A stretch of 52,354 bases of DNA from Subtercola sp. Z020 (GCF_002931235.1 NZ_PSTT01000075.1:1-52354), one strand, 5' to 3'. Positions 1 to 8,772 are shown, counted from the first letter of the stretch. Translations and numbers: made by a program. The notes: a model not told the origin generated them from the letters alone.

Positions 1-1
1 C

Positions 2-136
2 GCGAACGGTATCGCCTTCAGCCGCTCACCCGGCCAGGTACTCAACGTCGTCTACCTCAACAACAAAGCCGTCACCAAGGGCGGGTTCTTCCCCTCCGGC
101 GTCAACGGCGCCGTCAACACCAGCGCCGCCAACTAA
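2..136 (+). CDS. C-terminal end of a protein of unknown family (partial)
   Basis: The frame is open from the first bases of the window and ends at TAA (134-136). It gives about 44 residues that are rich in Asn, Gly and Val and finish ...NTSAAN. The composition resembles the end of a secreted or surface protein, but no domain can be recognised in so short a piece. It is called coding because it is open to the window edge and because a strong terminator hairpin follows 18 bases after the stop. The start lies outside the window. Confidence 0.55.
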   Translation, partial: ANGIAFSRSPGQVLNVVYLNNKAVTKGGFFPSGVNGAVNTSAAN

Positions 137-154
137 CACCCGCACCAAACCCTC

Positions 155-191
155 AGGAGGGCCCTCGACTGTCACAGTCGAGGGCCCTCCT
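155..191 (+). terminator. Intrinsic terminator-like hairpin
   Basis: A perfect 16-bp inverted repeat (155-170 with 176-191, starting AGGAGGGCCC) closes a 5-base loop. It lies just after the stop of the partial gene. There is no long T run behind it, only mixed C/T, as is common in high-GC actinobacteria. It separates the partial gene from the small acidic gene. Confidence 0.8.
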
Positions 192-280
192 CCTGCGTCC
201 TTGCTCCACCGACTACTCTCGGGGTTGCAACCCTTCGCCCACCGCCCTAGCGTGGAGACCCCCCACGAAGGAGAGACACC

Positions 281-529
281 ATGGGCGACATCCCCGGATT
301 CCTCGCAAGCGAGTTCCCCGACGACGCACGTCACGTTCCCGGCCAGGAGGCCTTCACGGCGCGCCGCGAGGCCGACGAGGAGGCGGCGGCCGCCGGCGAC
401 GACAGCGAGGTCGACGAGAAGCAGATCTTCTACAAGCAGGATGCCGCGGGCGCGGAGAACACCGCGTCAGACGACGAGACGGCCGGGCTCAACCCCGACG
501 AGTCGACCTACGGCGAGGCCGACCTCTAG
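281..529 (+). CDS. Small acidic protein of unknown function, 82 aa
   Basis: The ATG at 281 is preceded by GAAGGAGAG at good spacing. The 82-residue product is strongly acidic, with many Asp and Glu, no signal peptide and no membrane span. It reads as a disordered or loosely folded cytoplasmic protein (begins MGDIPGFLASEF, ends GEADL). It stands alone: the previous gene is terminated and the next gene is convergent. I do not recognise a family. The third-codon G/C bias and the clear ribosome-binding site support it as a real gene. Confidence 0.7.
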   Translation: MGDIPGFLASEFPDDARHVPGQEAFTARREADEEAAAAGDDSEVDEKQIFYKQDAAGAENTASDDETAGLNPDESTYGEADL

Positions 530-556
530 ACCCGGGTCGCGCCGCGCGGCCGAACC

Positions 557-1711
557 TCAGCGGCGCGGCAGGGCCCGGTCGAGGTCGGCAATCAGATCAT
601 CCACATTCTCGATGCCGACCGACAGCCGGATGATGTTGTCGGGCACCTCGAGCGCCGTGCCCTTCACCGAGGCGTGTGTCATCTCGCTCGGGTAGCCGAT
701 GAGTGACTCGACCCCGCCGAGCGACTCCGCCAGCTGGAAGACCTTGGTCGACTCGGCGAACTTGCGTGCCGCCTTCGGCCCGGCCTTCAGACCCAGCGAG
801 ATCATGCCGCCGAAACCGGTCATCTGCGTCTTCGCGAGCTCGTGGCCCGGGTGCGTCTCGAGCCCCGGGTAGTAGATGCGGTCGAGAGCGGGATGCCCCA
901 CCAGGTGCTCGGCGATGGCCTGCGCGTTGGCGCTGTGCCTGTCCATGCGCACGGCGAGCGTCTTGATCCCGCGAACGGTGAGCCAGGCATCCATCGGCCC
1001 GGGAACCGCACCCGCGGCGAACTGCTGGTACTGCACCTTCGACGCGAGCTCGTCGTCGTTCAGCACGACGGCGCCACCGAGCACGTCGGAGTGACCGCCG
1101 AGGTACTTCGTCGTGGAGTGGATGACCACGTCGGCCGCCAGCGACAGCGGCTGCTGCAGGTAGGGCGAGGCGAACGTGTTGTCGACGACGACGATGGCTC
1201 CCGCCGCATGCCCGATCTCGGCCAGTTCGCCGATGTCGCTGATCTTCATCAGCGGGTTGCTCGGCGTCTCGAGCCAGAGGATCTTCGTCTTCCCCGGCAC
1301 GACCGCCTTCTGCACGGCGTTCAGGTCCATCATCTCGACGGTGTCGTTCAGGATGCCGGACTTCTTGTGAATCGTGTTGATCAGCCGGTGCGTGCCGCCG
1401 TACACGTCGTTGCCGAGCACCACGTGGTCGCCCGGCTCGAGCGCAGCACGCAGCAGCGCGTCTTCAGCGGCCAGGCCTGACGAGAACGACAGCGCGTGCT
1501 TGCCGCCCTCGAGCGCCGCCAGCAGGGTCTCGAGGGAGCTGCGCGTCGGGTTGCCGCCGCGGGCGTACTCGTACCCGCCACGGAACCCGCCGATGCCGTC
1601 TTGCACGAACGTCGACGTCTGGTAGATGGGCGGGATGATCGCGCCCGTCGTGGGGTCGAACTCCTGCCCGGCGTGGATGGCGGTGGTCTCGAAGTGCTGT
1701 TTGCGTGGCAT
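557..1711 (-). CDS. metB: Cystathionine gamma-synthase / gamma-lyase (PLP enzyme)
   Basis: This is a full-length 384-residue Cys/Met-metabolism PLP enzyme. The visible signature is YEYARGGNPTR at about 48-57 (phosphate and substrate contacts). D177 in VVDNTFASP would pair with the PLP nitrogen, and the PLP lysine is K202 in HSTTKYLGGHSD. It lies directly downstream of cystathionine beta-synthase in the same direction, the arrangement also known near Mycobacterium tuberculosis cbs and metB. It could make cystathionine from an activated homoserine, or cleave cystathionine to cysteine in reverse transsulfuration. The cbs neighbour favours the lyase direction, but sequence alone cannot separate the two. 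The ATG at 1711 fits the family N-terminus. Confidence 0.9.
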   Translation of the reverse strand: MPRKQHFETTAIHAGQEFDPTTGAIIPPIYQTSTFVQDGIGGFRGGYEYARGGNPTRSSLETLLAALEGGKHALSFSSGLAAEDALLRAALEPGDHVVLGNDVYGGTHRLINTIHKKSGILNDTVEMMDLNAVQKAVVPGKTKILWLETPSNPLMKISDIGELAEIGHAAGAIVVVDNTFASPYLQQPLSLAADVVIHSTTKYLGGHSDVLGGAVVLNDDELASKVQYQQFAAGAVPGPMDAWLTVRGIKTLAVRMDRHSANAQAIAEHLVGHPALDRIYYPGLETHPGHELAKTQMTGFGGMISLGLKAGPKAARKFAESTKVFQLAESLGGVESLIGYPSEMTHASVKGTALEVPDNIIRLSVGIENVDDLIADLDRALPRR

Positions 1712-1748
1712 GTGGTTCCTAACGCCCGGCGGGGCGCGAATATTCGGT

Positions 1749-1775
1749 GGATCAGGCGGATCAGGTGGATCAGGC
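1749..1775. repeat. Three tandem 9-bp repeats in the cbs-metB spacer
   Basis: GGATCAGGC, GGATCAGGT and GGATCAGGC lie head to tail. The third copy contains the TGA stop of the cbs gene on the minus strand (1770-1772). Slipped-strand expansion here could move the stop context or lengthen the spacer to metB. No known regulatory role is implied. Confidence 0.6.
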
Positions 1776-3134
1776 GCTGAGGAAGTTCAGCAGATCCTGG
1801 CGGGTGATGACCGCGATCGGCTTGCCCTCGTCGGTCACCATCAGCGCCGGCGCAGAGCCGAGGAACTGCCGCGCAGAGGCGACGGACTCGTTGATGCCGA
1901 TGAGCGGGAACGATTCGTTCTGGAAGGTGCCGACCTTGTCGGCCATCGAGGCCGCGCCGCTGAAGATGTGCTCGAGCAGGGCTTCTTCGTTCAACGACCC
2001 GACGACCTCGCCCATCACGACGGGGGGCTCGGCGCTCAGCACGGGCATCTGGGAGACACCGTAGGTCTTCATGATCTCGATGGCGTCGTGCACGGTGTCT
2101 GTCGGGTGGGCGTGCACGAGCGCGGGCAGCGTGCCGTCTTTCGCGCCGAGCAGATCGCGCACGGTGCTCTCGCTCGACTCGGGGCTGAAGCCGTAGGAAC
2201 GCATCCAGCGGTCGTTGAAGATCTTGCCGAGATACCCGCGCCCGCCGTCGGGCAGCAGCACGACCACGACCGCGTCGGCGGGGAGGTCACGCGCAGCCTT
2301 GAGCGCGACCGACACGGCGAGACCGCTCGACCCGCCCACGAGCAGGCCCTCTTCGCGGGCCAGCCGGCGCGTCAGCTGGAACGACTCGGCGTCGCTCGAA
2401 GCGATGACCTGGTCGACGACCGACGGATCGTAGGCCGAGGGCCAGAAGTCTTCACCGACACCCTCGGTCAGGTAGGGCCGGCCGGTGCCGCCCGAGTACA
2501 CGGAGCCCTCGGGGTCGGCGCCGATGATCTGCACCCGCCCCTCCGACACCTCCTTGAGGTACTTTCCGACACCGCTGATGGTGCCACCCGTGCCGACGCC
2601 CGCGACGAAGTGGGTGACCTCGCCGTCGGTGTCGCGCCAGATCTCGGGGCCGGTGGTCTCGTAGTGACTGAGCGGACCGTTCGGGTTCGAGTACTGGTTC
2701 GGCTTGAACGCCCCCGGGATCTCGCGGGCGAGCCGGTCGGAGACCGAGTAGTACGACTCGGGGTCTTCGGGAGCGACGGCCGTCGGAGTGACGACGATCT
2801 CGGCGCCGTAGGCGGTGAGCACGTTGCGCTTGTCTTCGCCCACCTTGTCGGGCAGCACGAACACGCAGCGGTAGCCGCGCTGCTGCGCGACGAGCGCCAG
2901 CCCGACCCCGGTGTTGCCCGACGTCGGCTCGACGATGGTGCCGCCCGGCTTCAACAGCCCGTCGCGCTCGGCCGCGTCGATGATGCGCGTGGCGATGCGG
3001 TCTTTCGACGAACCGCCCGGGTTGAGGTATTCCACCTTCGCCAGCACGGTCGCGGCGATGCCGTCGGTGACTTTGTTGAGGCGCACGAGCGGCGTGTTGC
3101 CCACCAGGCCGAGAACAGTTTCTGCGTATTTCAC
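1770..3134 (-). CDS. cbs: Cystathionine beta-synthase with C-terminal CBS pair
   Basis: The 454-residue enzyme condenses serine and homocysteine to cystathionine. The N-terminal fold-type-II PLP domain (about 1-310) shows LNPGGSSKDR, with the PLP lysine at K44. The substrate loop reads EPTSGNTGVGLA and the phosphate-binding region GVGTGGTISG. The C-terminus (about 335-454) is a pair of CBS domains that usually bind adenosyl ligands. No heme-binding N-terminal extension is present, as expected for bacteria. The start is GTG at 3134 and overlaps the upstream ABC gene stop as GTGA, so translation is probably coupled. With metB downstream it forms a transsulfuration pair. Confidence 0.93.
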   Translation of the reverse strand: MKYAETVLGLVGNTPLVRLNKVTDGIAATVLAKVEYLNPGGSSKDRIATRIIDAAERDGLLKPGGTIVEPTSGNTGVGLALVAQQRGYRCVFVLPDKVGEDKRNVLTAYGAEIVVTPTAVAPEDPESYYSVSDRLAREIPGAFKPNQYSNPNGPLSHYETTGPEIWRDTDGEVTHFVAGVGTGGTISGVGKYLKEVSEGRVQIIGADPEGSVYSGGTGRPYLTEGVGEDFWPSAYDPSVVDQVIASSDAESFQLTRRLAREEGLLVGGSSGLAVSVALKAARDLPADAVVVVLLPDGGRGYLGKIFNDRWMRSYGFSPESSESTVRDLLGAKDGTLPALVHAHPTDTVHDAIEIMKTYGVSQMPVLSAEPPVVMGEVVGSLNEEALLEHIFSGAASMADKVGTFQNESFPLIGINESVASARQFLGSAPALMVTDEGKPIAVITRQDLLNFLSA

Positions 3135-5044
3135 CCGTTCAACCTACCAGCGCCCTCTGCAGCCCCACCGGGCGCGAACGCGCTGGTTGAGACCTGTTCG
3201 CTGTAGAGGTTCGAGTAGGCGCCGCCCCGGGCCAGCAGTTCGGAGTGCGTCCCCCGCTCCACGATGAGCCCGTCGTCGATCACGTAGATGACGTCGGCGT
3301 TCACAACCGTCGACAACCGGTGGGCGATGGCGATCGTCGTGCGCCCGCGTGACGCGGTGTCGAGGGCGCTCTGCACCACCCGCTCCGAGATGGAGTCGAG
3401 GGCGCTGGTGGCCTCGTCGAGAATGAGCACCGCGGGGTTCTTCAGCAGCACCCGGGCGATCGCGATGCGCTGTTTCTCGCCGCCCGAGAGGCGGTAGCCC
3501 CGTTCGCCGACCACCGTCTCGTAACCGTCGTCGAAGCTCATGATGCGGTCGTGGATGTTCGCGAGGGTCGCTGCCGCCTCAAGCTCCTGCTGTGTGGCGG
3601 AGGGCTTCGCGTACCGCAGGTTCTCGGCGACGGTCGCATGGAAGAGGTAGGTCTCCTGGCTCACGATGCCCAGATGGGCGACGAGCGACTCCTGCGAGAG
3701 CTGCCGCACGTCGACACCGTCGAAGAGCACGCGGCCCGCCGACGCCTCGTAGAACCGCGGGATCAGGTACGACACCGTGGTCTTGCCCGCCCCCGACGGC
3801 CCCACGAAAGCGGCGAACTGCCCGGGTTCGATGTCGAACGAGATGCCGCCGAGCGTCGGCCGCGACTCGGGCGATGCATCCGCATAGCGGAAGACGACAT
3901 CGTCGAACGCCACGCGACCCGCGGCCTTCGTGGCGGGGAGCACGATCGCATCCGGCCGGTCGGCGATGGCCGGCTTCAGGTCGAGGTACTCGAAGATGCG
4001 GGCGAACAGTGCGCCGGAGGTCTGCAGGTCGAGAGCGACCCGCAGCAGGCCGAGCAGCGGGAACAGCAGCCGGGCCTGCACCGTGGTGAAGGCGACGATC
4101 GTACCCGCCGTGATCTCCGCCGCTCCGTTGCCGACCAGGAAGCCGGCGACCAGGTAGACGATCGCCGGGATGCTCGAGAGGAAGATGCTGACCATTGCGA
4201 AGAACCACTGGCCGCTCATCTGCTGGCGCACCTGCAAGAAGACCTGGTTCGCGTTCTCGTCGGCGTACCGCCCGATCTCGGTGTTCTGCTGGTTGAAGCT
4301 CTTGGCCAGTAAAATGCCCGACACACTCAGGGTCTCCTGCGTGATCGCCGTCATGTCGCTCAGCGACTCCTGCGTCTTCGTCGCGATGCGGGCCCGCACC
4401 TGACCGACCCGGCGCTGGGCGATCACGAGGATCGGCATCAGCACGACGGCGATGATCGTCAGCTGCCAGTTGAGCAGGATGAGGGCGACGAACGCCGCGA
4501 TCACGGTGACGGTGTTGCCGAGAACGCTGGAGATCGTGTTGGTGAGCACGGCGGCGACACCGCCCACGTCGTTCTGCAGCCGGGACTGGATGACGCCGGT
4601 CTTCGTCTTGGTGAAGAAGCTCAGTTCCATCTTCTGCAGGTGGGTGAAGAGGCGAACGCGCATCGCGCCCATCACCTTGTTGCCGACGGTCGCCGTGAGG
4701 AAGGCCTGCCAGACGCCGATGAGGCTCGACGCCACGTAGAGCACGATCATCAGGCCGACGATCTCGGCCAGCACGGGCACATTCGGCCCCGACCCCGGCG
4801 GGAACAGCCCGCGGTCGAAGGCCTGCTGCGTGAGCAGCGGCGGAACCACCGAGAGCGCCGCCGAGACCAGCACCAGAACGATGGTGAGGATGATCTGCGG
4901 CCGGTAGGGCTGGAACAGCGCCACGATGCGGCCGAGTAGGTTCTCGACCTTCGGCGCCTCCGCGTTCTTCGCGCGCTGCGCGTCGGCGTCACCGCCGCCC
5001 ATCATGGGGCGACCTCCGCCGCCTCGACCACCCATTCCGCTCAT
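3131..5044 (-). CDS. ABC exporter half-transporter (fused membrane and ATPase domains)
   Basis: The 637-residue protein begins with a short Gly/Met-rich tail (1-20). An exporter-type membrane domain of six spans (about 50-345) follows, then a nucleotide-binding domain. Walker A is GPSGAGKT at 415-422, the signature LSGGEKQR at 519-526, Walker B LILDEA with E544, and the switch His is H575. Such half-transporters work as dimers and export drugs, lipids or peptides; the substrate cannot be read. It overlaps cbs by four bases (GTGA) and heads the exporter-cbs-metB unit, which makes a link to sulfur metabolites conceivable but unproven. Confidence 0.92.
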   Translation of the reverse strand: MSGMGGRGGGGRPMMGGGDADAQRAKNAEAPKVENLLGRIVALFQPYRPQIILTIVLVLVSAALSVVPPLLTQQAFDRGLFPPGSGPNVPVLAEIVGLMIVLYVASSLIGVWQAFLTATVGNKVMGAMRVRLFTHLQKMELSFFTKTKTGVIQSRLQNDVGGVAAVLTNTISSVLGNTVTVIAAFVALILLNWQLTIIAVVLMPILVIAQRRVGQVRARIATKTQESLSDMTAITQETLSVSGILLAKSFNQQNTEIGRYADENANQVFLQVRQQMSGQWFFAMVSIFLSSIPAIVYLVAGFLVGNGAAEITAGTIVAFTTVQARLLFPLLGLLRVALDLQTSGALFARIFEYLDLKPAIADRPDAIVLPATKAAGRVAFDDVVFRYADASPESRPTLGGISFDIEPGQFAAFVGPSGAGKTTVSYLIPRFYEASAGRVLFDGVDVRQLSQESLVAHLGIVSQETYLFHATVAENLRYAKPSATQQELEAAATLANIHDRIMSFDDGYETVVGERGYRLSGGEKQRIAIARVLLKNPAVLILDEATSALDSISERVVQSALDTASRGRTTIAIAHRLSTVVNADVIYVIDDGLIVERGTHSELLARGGAYSNLYSEQVSTSAFAPGGAAEGAGRLNG

Positions 5045-5059
5045 GCTCCAACTGTACGG

Positions 5060-5117
5060 GCGGAAAAAGAGGAGAGCCCCCTGCCTACCACGACTGTGGA
5101 GACACGGGGCTCTCAGG
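5060..5117 (-). terminator. Intrinsic terminator after the sugar transporter operon
   Basis: On the minus strand GAGAGCCCC (5114-5106) pairs with GGGGCTCTC (5080-5072) around a loop holding a smaller CCAC/GTGG hairpin. CTCCTCTTTTT follows immediately. Stem plus T run is a classical intrinsic terminator. It lies between the last permease gene and the ABC exporter start. Confidence 0.85.
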
Positions 5118-5135
5118 GCTCCTGTGGAGGAGCGG

Positions 5136-6116
5136 TCAACCCTTCGTTGCGCCAGCCAGCAGGCCCCGCACGAAGAACCGCTGCAGCGCGAAGAACACGA
5201 TCAGCGGCACCAGGATCGAGATGAACGCCCCGGCCGTGAGGAGCTCCCACGACTGGCCGAACGAGCCCGACAGGTCTTGCAGCGCCTTGGTGATCGGCAG
5301 GTTGCCGCCCGACGTGAAGATCGTCGCCACGAGCAGATCGTTCCACACCCAGAGGAACTGGAAGATGGCGAACGACGCGATCGCCGGCATGGCGAGCGGG
5401 ATGATGATGCGGAAGAACACCTGGCCGTGGCCCGCACCGTCGACCCGGGCCGCCTCGATGACCTCACCCGGGATCTCCGAGATGAAGTTGTGCAGCAGGA
5501 AGATGGCCAGCGGCAGAGCGAAGATCGCGTGCGCGATCCACACCTTCGCGAAGCTGTCGGGCACACCGTTCAGGTTGAGGCCGGGCAGTACATAGAAGCC
5601 GCCGATCTTCACGCCGTCGGAGAAGAGCGTCAGAAGCGGCACCAGAGCCATCTGGATCGGCACGATCTGCAGCGCGAACACCCCGATGAAGACCGCGTTC
5701 TTGAACTTGAAGTCGATCCACGCGAAAGCGTAGGCCGCGAGGCTCGCGACGATGATCGGGATGACCGTCGCGGGCAGCGTGATGACGAGCGAGTTCAGGA
5801 ACGCCTGCCCGAGCGAGAGCGCGTTGCCGGCCCCGATCGCCGTCACGTAGTTGTCGAGCGTGAACTGCGGGTCGGCAAAGACCGTCCACCAGCCGGACGA
5901 CTTGATGTCGGCCCCGGGCCGGAACGACGAGATCAGCAGACCGAGTGTCGGAATCGTCCAGATGATCGCGATGATCAGGGCGGCGGCGGTGGCGCCCCTG
6001 GAGGTCATCCGCTTCTTCGCCCGCCGGCTCACCGTCTCGACGGCGGCTTCACCCCGGGCGAGCTGGCGGCTGGTGGACTTGTCGAACGGAACATCAATCG
6101 GAGCTACGGCGCTCAT
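5136..6116 (-). CDS. Carbohydrate ABC permease, MalG type
   Basis: The 326-residue inner-membrane permease has a cytoplasmic N-terminal tail of about 45 residues and six predicted spans. The ATPase-docking EAA loop reads EAARVDGAGHGQVFFRIIIP, and the C-terminus FFVRGLLAGATKG is typical of the family. Its start overlaps the stop of the MalF-type gene as ATGA (6113-6116), so the two permeases are translationally coupled and should form a heterodimer. The operon carries no ATPase gene. Actinobacterial sugar importers often share one MsiK-type ATPase encoded elsewhere; that is knowledge of the group, not seen here. Confidence 0.9.
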   Translation of the reverse strand: MSAVAPIDVPFDKSTSRQLARGEAAVETVSRRAKKRMTSRGATAAALIIAIIWTIPTLGLLISSFRPGADIKSSGWWTVFADPQFTLDNYVTAIGAGNALSLGQAFLNSLVITLPATVIPIIVASLAAYAFAWIDFKFKNAVFIGVFALQIVPIQMALVPLLTLFSDGVKIGGFYVLPGLNLNGVPDSFAKVWIAHAIFALPLAIFLLHNFISEIPGEVIEAARVDGAGHGQVFFRIIIPLAMPAIASFAIFQFLWVWNDLLVATIFTSGGNLPITKALQDLSGSFGQSWELLTAGAFISILVPLIVFFALQRFFVRGLLAGATKG

Positions 6117-7255
6117 CGGATCTCCCTCTGGTTCTTGATCTGCCGTGCGTTGAACACGATGATCGGCAGCACGAGCAGGAACAGCACGACGGCCAGCGCC
6201 GAACTGTAGCCGTCACGGCTGCCGAGCTGGAACTGGCGCACCATCTCGAAGCCGAGCACGGTGGTGTCATTGCGGCCGCCGGTCATGGCGCTCACGATGT
6301 CGTAGACCTTCAGCGACGCGATCGAGATCGTGGTCAGCACGACGATCAGCGACGAACGGATGCCCGGAACCGTGACGTTGATGAAGGCCTGCCAGGCGTT
6401 CGTACCGTCGATCGACGCGGCCTCGTTCTGCTCGGCGGGAACACCCTTGATCGCCGCGGAGAGCACGACCATGGCGAAGCCGGTCTGCGTCCAGATGAGC
6501 ACGATGACGAGGAACAGCGTGTTCCACGGCTCTGCGCCGAGCCAGTCCACAGGCTGCCCGCCGAACCAGATCACGATCTGGTTGAGCAGGCCGATCTGCG
6601 AGTCGCCCTGGCGCACGTCGTAGAAGAACCGGAAGATGATCGACGCACCCACGAAGGAGATGGCCATCGGCATGAAGACCAGCACCTTGAAGAACTTCTC
6701 GCCGCGACTCTTGTCGATGAAGTAGGCGTAAGCCAGGCCGAAGACCGTCGATGCAATGGGAGCGATGAGCACCCAGACGACGGTGTTGCGGAAGGCGGTC
6801 AGGCCGTCGGCGCTCGAGAAGAGCCAGAAGAAGTTGTTCAGCCCCACGAACGACGATCCGTCGTTGCTCATGAAGGCCGCTCCGGCCGTCTTGATCGTCG
6901 GGTAGACGAGGCCGATGAGCAGCAGGATGAACGCCGGGGCCATGAACAGCACCAGCTGGAAGAGGTAACCGGCACCCTGCCGCGACCGATAGTCGATGAG
7001 GAAGAAGATGCCGCCGAGTACCGCGGCGATGGCGCCGATCCAGAGGGCCGAGTTGTAGAGGCCGAAGAAGATGAGAACACCGAACGGTACGACGACGCAG
7101 ACGGCGAGACGGATGATCGTGTAGCGAACGCCTCGTCGCGGCGCTATCTCGACCAGGAACAGAACGATCGCGATGACCGCGAGGAAAGCCAGGATGATGA
7201 TGGGGATCTGGGCGAGCGGAGGCAGCCCTGCGAGCCACCGGAAGAAACCGGACAT
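6113..7255 (-). CDS. Carbohydrate ABC permease, MalF type, with extra N-terminal spans
   Basis: The 380-residue permease has the EAA loop NEAASIDGTNAWQAFINVTVP near the C-terminal third. Most actinobacterial MalF-like permeases are near 300 residues. This one adds about 90 residues holding three hydrophobic stretches (around 15-35, 48-65 and 70-87) before the usual first span (FQLVLFMAPAFILLLIGLVY). It is encoded between the binding protein and the MalG-type gene. The ATG at 7255 is preceded by AAGGG on the minus strand. The transported sugar cannot be inferred; a disaccharide or oligosaccharide is plausible. Confidence 0.9.
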   Translation of the reverse strand: MSGFFRWLAGLPPLAQIPIIILAFLAVIAIVLFLVEIAPRRGVRYTIIRLAVCVVVPFGVLIFFGLYNSALWIGAIAAVLGGIFFLIDYRSRQGAGYLFQLVLFMAPAFILLLIGLVYPTIKTAGAAFMSNDGSSFVGLNNFFWLFSSADGLTAFRNTVVWVLIAPIASTVFGLAYAYFIDKSRGEKFFKVLVFMPMAISFVGASIIFRFFYDVRQGDSQIGLLNQIVIWFGGQPVDWLGAEPWNTLFLVIVLIWTQTGFAMVVLSAAIKGVPAEQNEAASIDGTNAWQAFINVTVPGIRSSLIVVLTTISIASLKVYDIVSAMTGGRNDTTVLGFEMVRQFQLGSRDGYSSALAVVLFLLVLPIIVFNARQIKNQREIR

Positions 7256-7291
7256 GCGAACCCTTTCACTTGTGGGAGGGGGTGGGGAGGT

Positions 7292-7335
7292 ACAAGAAGG
7301 TCACGCCGACATCCGTGTCGACGTGACCTTCTTGT
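7292..7335 (-). promoter_or_regulatory. Intercistronic hairpin between binding protein and permease genes
   Basis: A perfect 14-bp inverted repeat (7292-7305 with 7322-7335, ACAAGAAGGTCACG) carries an inner CGACA/TGTCG stem (7307-7311 with 7316-7320). It lies 13 bases after the stop of the binding-protein gene and 36 bases before the first permease start. There is no T run on the minus strand. Such hairpins often stabilise the binding-protein message or partly terminate, so that binding protein is made in excess. That role is inferred. Confidence 0.75.
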
Positions 7336-7348
7336 GTACCGGTTACCG

Positions 7349-8707
7349 CTAGGAGGTGTAGCCGGCCTGGATCTCTGTCAGCACGTCATCGGTGCTCTTG
7401 CCGTCGACCCAGTCGACCATTCCCTTCCAGAAGCTGTCGGAACCGACGGCCTTCGGCATGAGGTCGGAACCGTCGAAACGGAACGTCGACTTCGGGTCCT
7501 GCAGGATCTCGATGGAGTTCTTCAGGATGTCGCTCGACGCGTTGGCCGGGTCGAGACCCTTGTTGGCGCTGATCACACCACCGAGCTTGACGCGGCTGTT
7601 CGCCCAGTCGGCGCTCGCCAGGTACTCCTGCACCTTCTGCGTGTCGGCGTCGTTCGAGAACGCTCCGACGAACTCGCCACCACCGGTGACCGCTTCGCCC
7701 TTCGAGGCGTCGACGGGCGGGGTGAGGAAGGCCCAGACGTCGCCGTCGGGGGCGACCGTCGCCGGCTGGCCGGCAGCGTTGTTGACGATGGTCACGAAGC
7801 CGTCGAAGAACGAGGCCTGGTGGGTCATCGGGCAGGTGCCGTTGGCGATCGGGGTCGCGACGTCACCGAAGGCGGTCGAGTTGATCGACTTCACGTCGCC
7901 GTAGCCGGCGTTCACGAGGGTCGGGTCGAGCAGGATCTTGCCCACCTCGTCGAACGCGCTCTTGATGGCGGGGTCAGTGAACTTGGTGTCGCCCTTGACC
8001 CAGCTGTCGTAGACGTCGGTGCCGCCCTGGCGGAGAACGAGGTCTTCGATCCAGTCGGTGCCGGGCCAACCCGAGGCGTCGCCCGAGTTGAAGCCGGCGC
8101 AGAACGAGGGCTGGCCGGTCTTCTGCTGGATGGTCTTCGCGAGGGCGACGAGGTCGTCGTAGGTCTTCGGAACCTCGACACCCCACTCCTTGAACTTCGC
8201 CGGCGAGTACCAGATGTAGCCCTTGACGCTCGCCATGAGCGGCGCCGCGTACTGCGTGCCGTCGACGGCGCCGTAGTTCGCCCAGTCTTCTGACCAGTTC
8301 TGCTTGATGAGCGTGGTCAGGCTGTCGGTGGCCTTCTGCACCTTGCCCGACTTGATGGTGTCGTCGAGCAGGCCCGGCTGCGGGAAGATGGCGAGGTCGG
8401 GGAGGTCGTTGCCCTGCACCTTGATGCCGATGTTCTTCTCGAAGTCTTTGTCACCGGTGTAGTTGATGGTGATGTTGTTCGCCTTGGACCAGTCGGCCCA
8501 GGACTGCTGCAGCTTGGTCGCCTCGTCACCGACGATGGTTCCCGTGATGTTGACGACGCCGTCGGCCGTGCCGACGGTCGCAGCCTGCGACCCGCCGCTG
8601 GCGTTCGGGTCGTTGGGGTCACTGCTCGAGCATCCGGTCAGCGCCAGGCCGGTGACGGCGAGTACGGCGAGTGGGATGGTGACCCGACGATTCAGGGCAA
8701 GCCTCAT
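7349..8707 (-). CDS. Sugar-binding lipoprotein of an ABC importer
   Basis: The 452-residue extracellular solute-binding protein belongs to the MalE/family 1 class. A lipoprotein signal peptide ends in LALTGC, with the lipidated Cys at 26, followed by a Ser/Asp/Pro-rich linker. The mature protein shows typical features such as YAAPLMASVKGYIWYSPAKFKEWG and a C-terminal lobe with ...SFWKGMVDWVDG. It is first in the leftward operon before two permeases. The ATG at 8707 has GAGGAG at good spacing. An AAGCGCTT palindrome about 60 bases upstream suggests control by a LacI-type regulator. Confidence 0.92.
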   Translation of the reverse strand: MRLALNRRVTIPLAVLAVTGLALTGCSSSDPNDPNASGGSQAATVGTADGVVNITGTIVGDEATKLQQSWADWSKANNITINYTGDKDFEKNIGIKVQGNDLPDLAIFPQPGLLDDTIKSGKVQKATDSLTTLIKQNWSEDWANYGAVDGTQYAAPLMASVKGYIWYSPAKFKEWGVEVPKTYDDLVALAKTIQQKTGQPSFCAGFNSGDASGWPGTDWIEDLVLRQGGTDVYDSWVKGDTKFTDPAIKSAFDEVGKILLDPTLVNAGYGDVKSINSTAFGDVATPIANGTCPMTHQASFFDGFVTIVNNAAGQPATVAPDGDVWAFLTPPVDASKGEAVTGGGEFVGAFSNDADTQKVQEYLASADWANSRVKLGGVISANKGLDPANASSDILKNSIEILQDPKSTFRFDGSDLMPKAVGSDSFWKGMVDWVDGKSTDDVLTEIQAGYTS

Positions 8708-8764
8708 TTTTTCTCCTCATTGAGTGCTGTGATTGCACGAGCTGGCCTCACTCCAAGACGTAGC

Positions 8765-8772
8765 AAGCGCTT
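8765..8772. promoter_or_regulatory. Candidate LacI-family operator upstream of the sugar transporter
   Basis: The octamer AAGCGCTT is a perfect palindrome centred on CG, within GGAAGCGCTTGC on the minus strand. LacI/CcpA-type regulators commonly bind such CG-centred sites. It lies 58 bases before the binding-protein start, in the presumed promoter region. No regulator gene of this family is nearby, so the assignment is inference from one site. Confidence 0.4.

Noticed and set aside
1626-3206. Long plus-strand open frame (526 codons) across the cbs gene
   Set aside because: Antisense shadow caused by high GC; the minus-strand cbs and metB proteins are complete with active-site residues.
5136-8707. 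Missing ATPase as evidence of a broken sugar transporter
   Set aside because: Actinobacterial sugar importers commonly use a shared ATPase encoded elsewhere; all genes present are intact.
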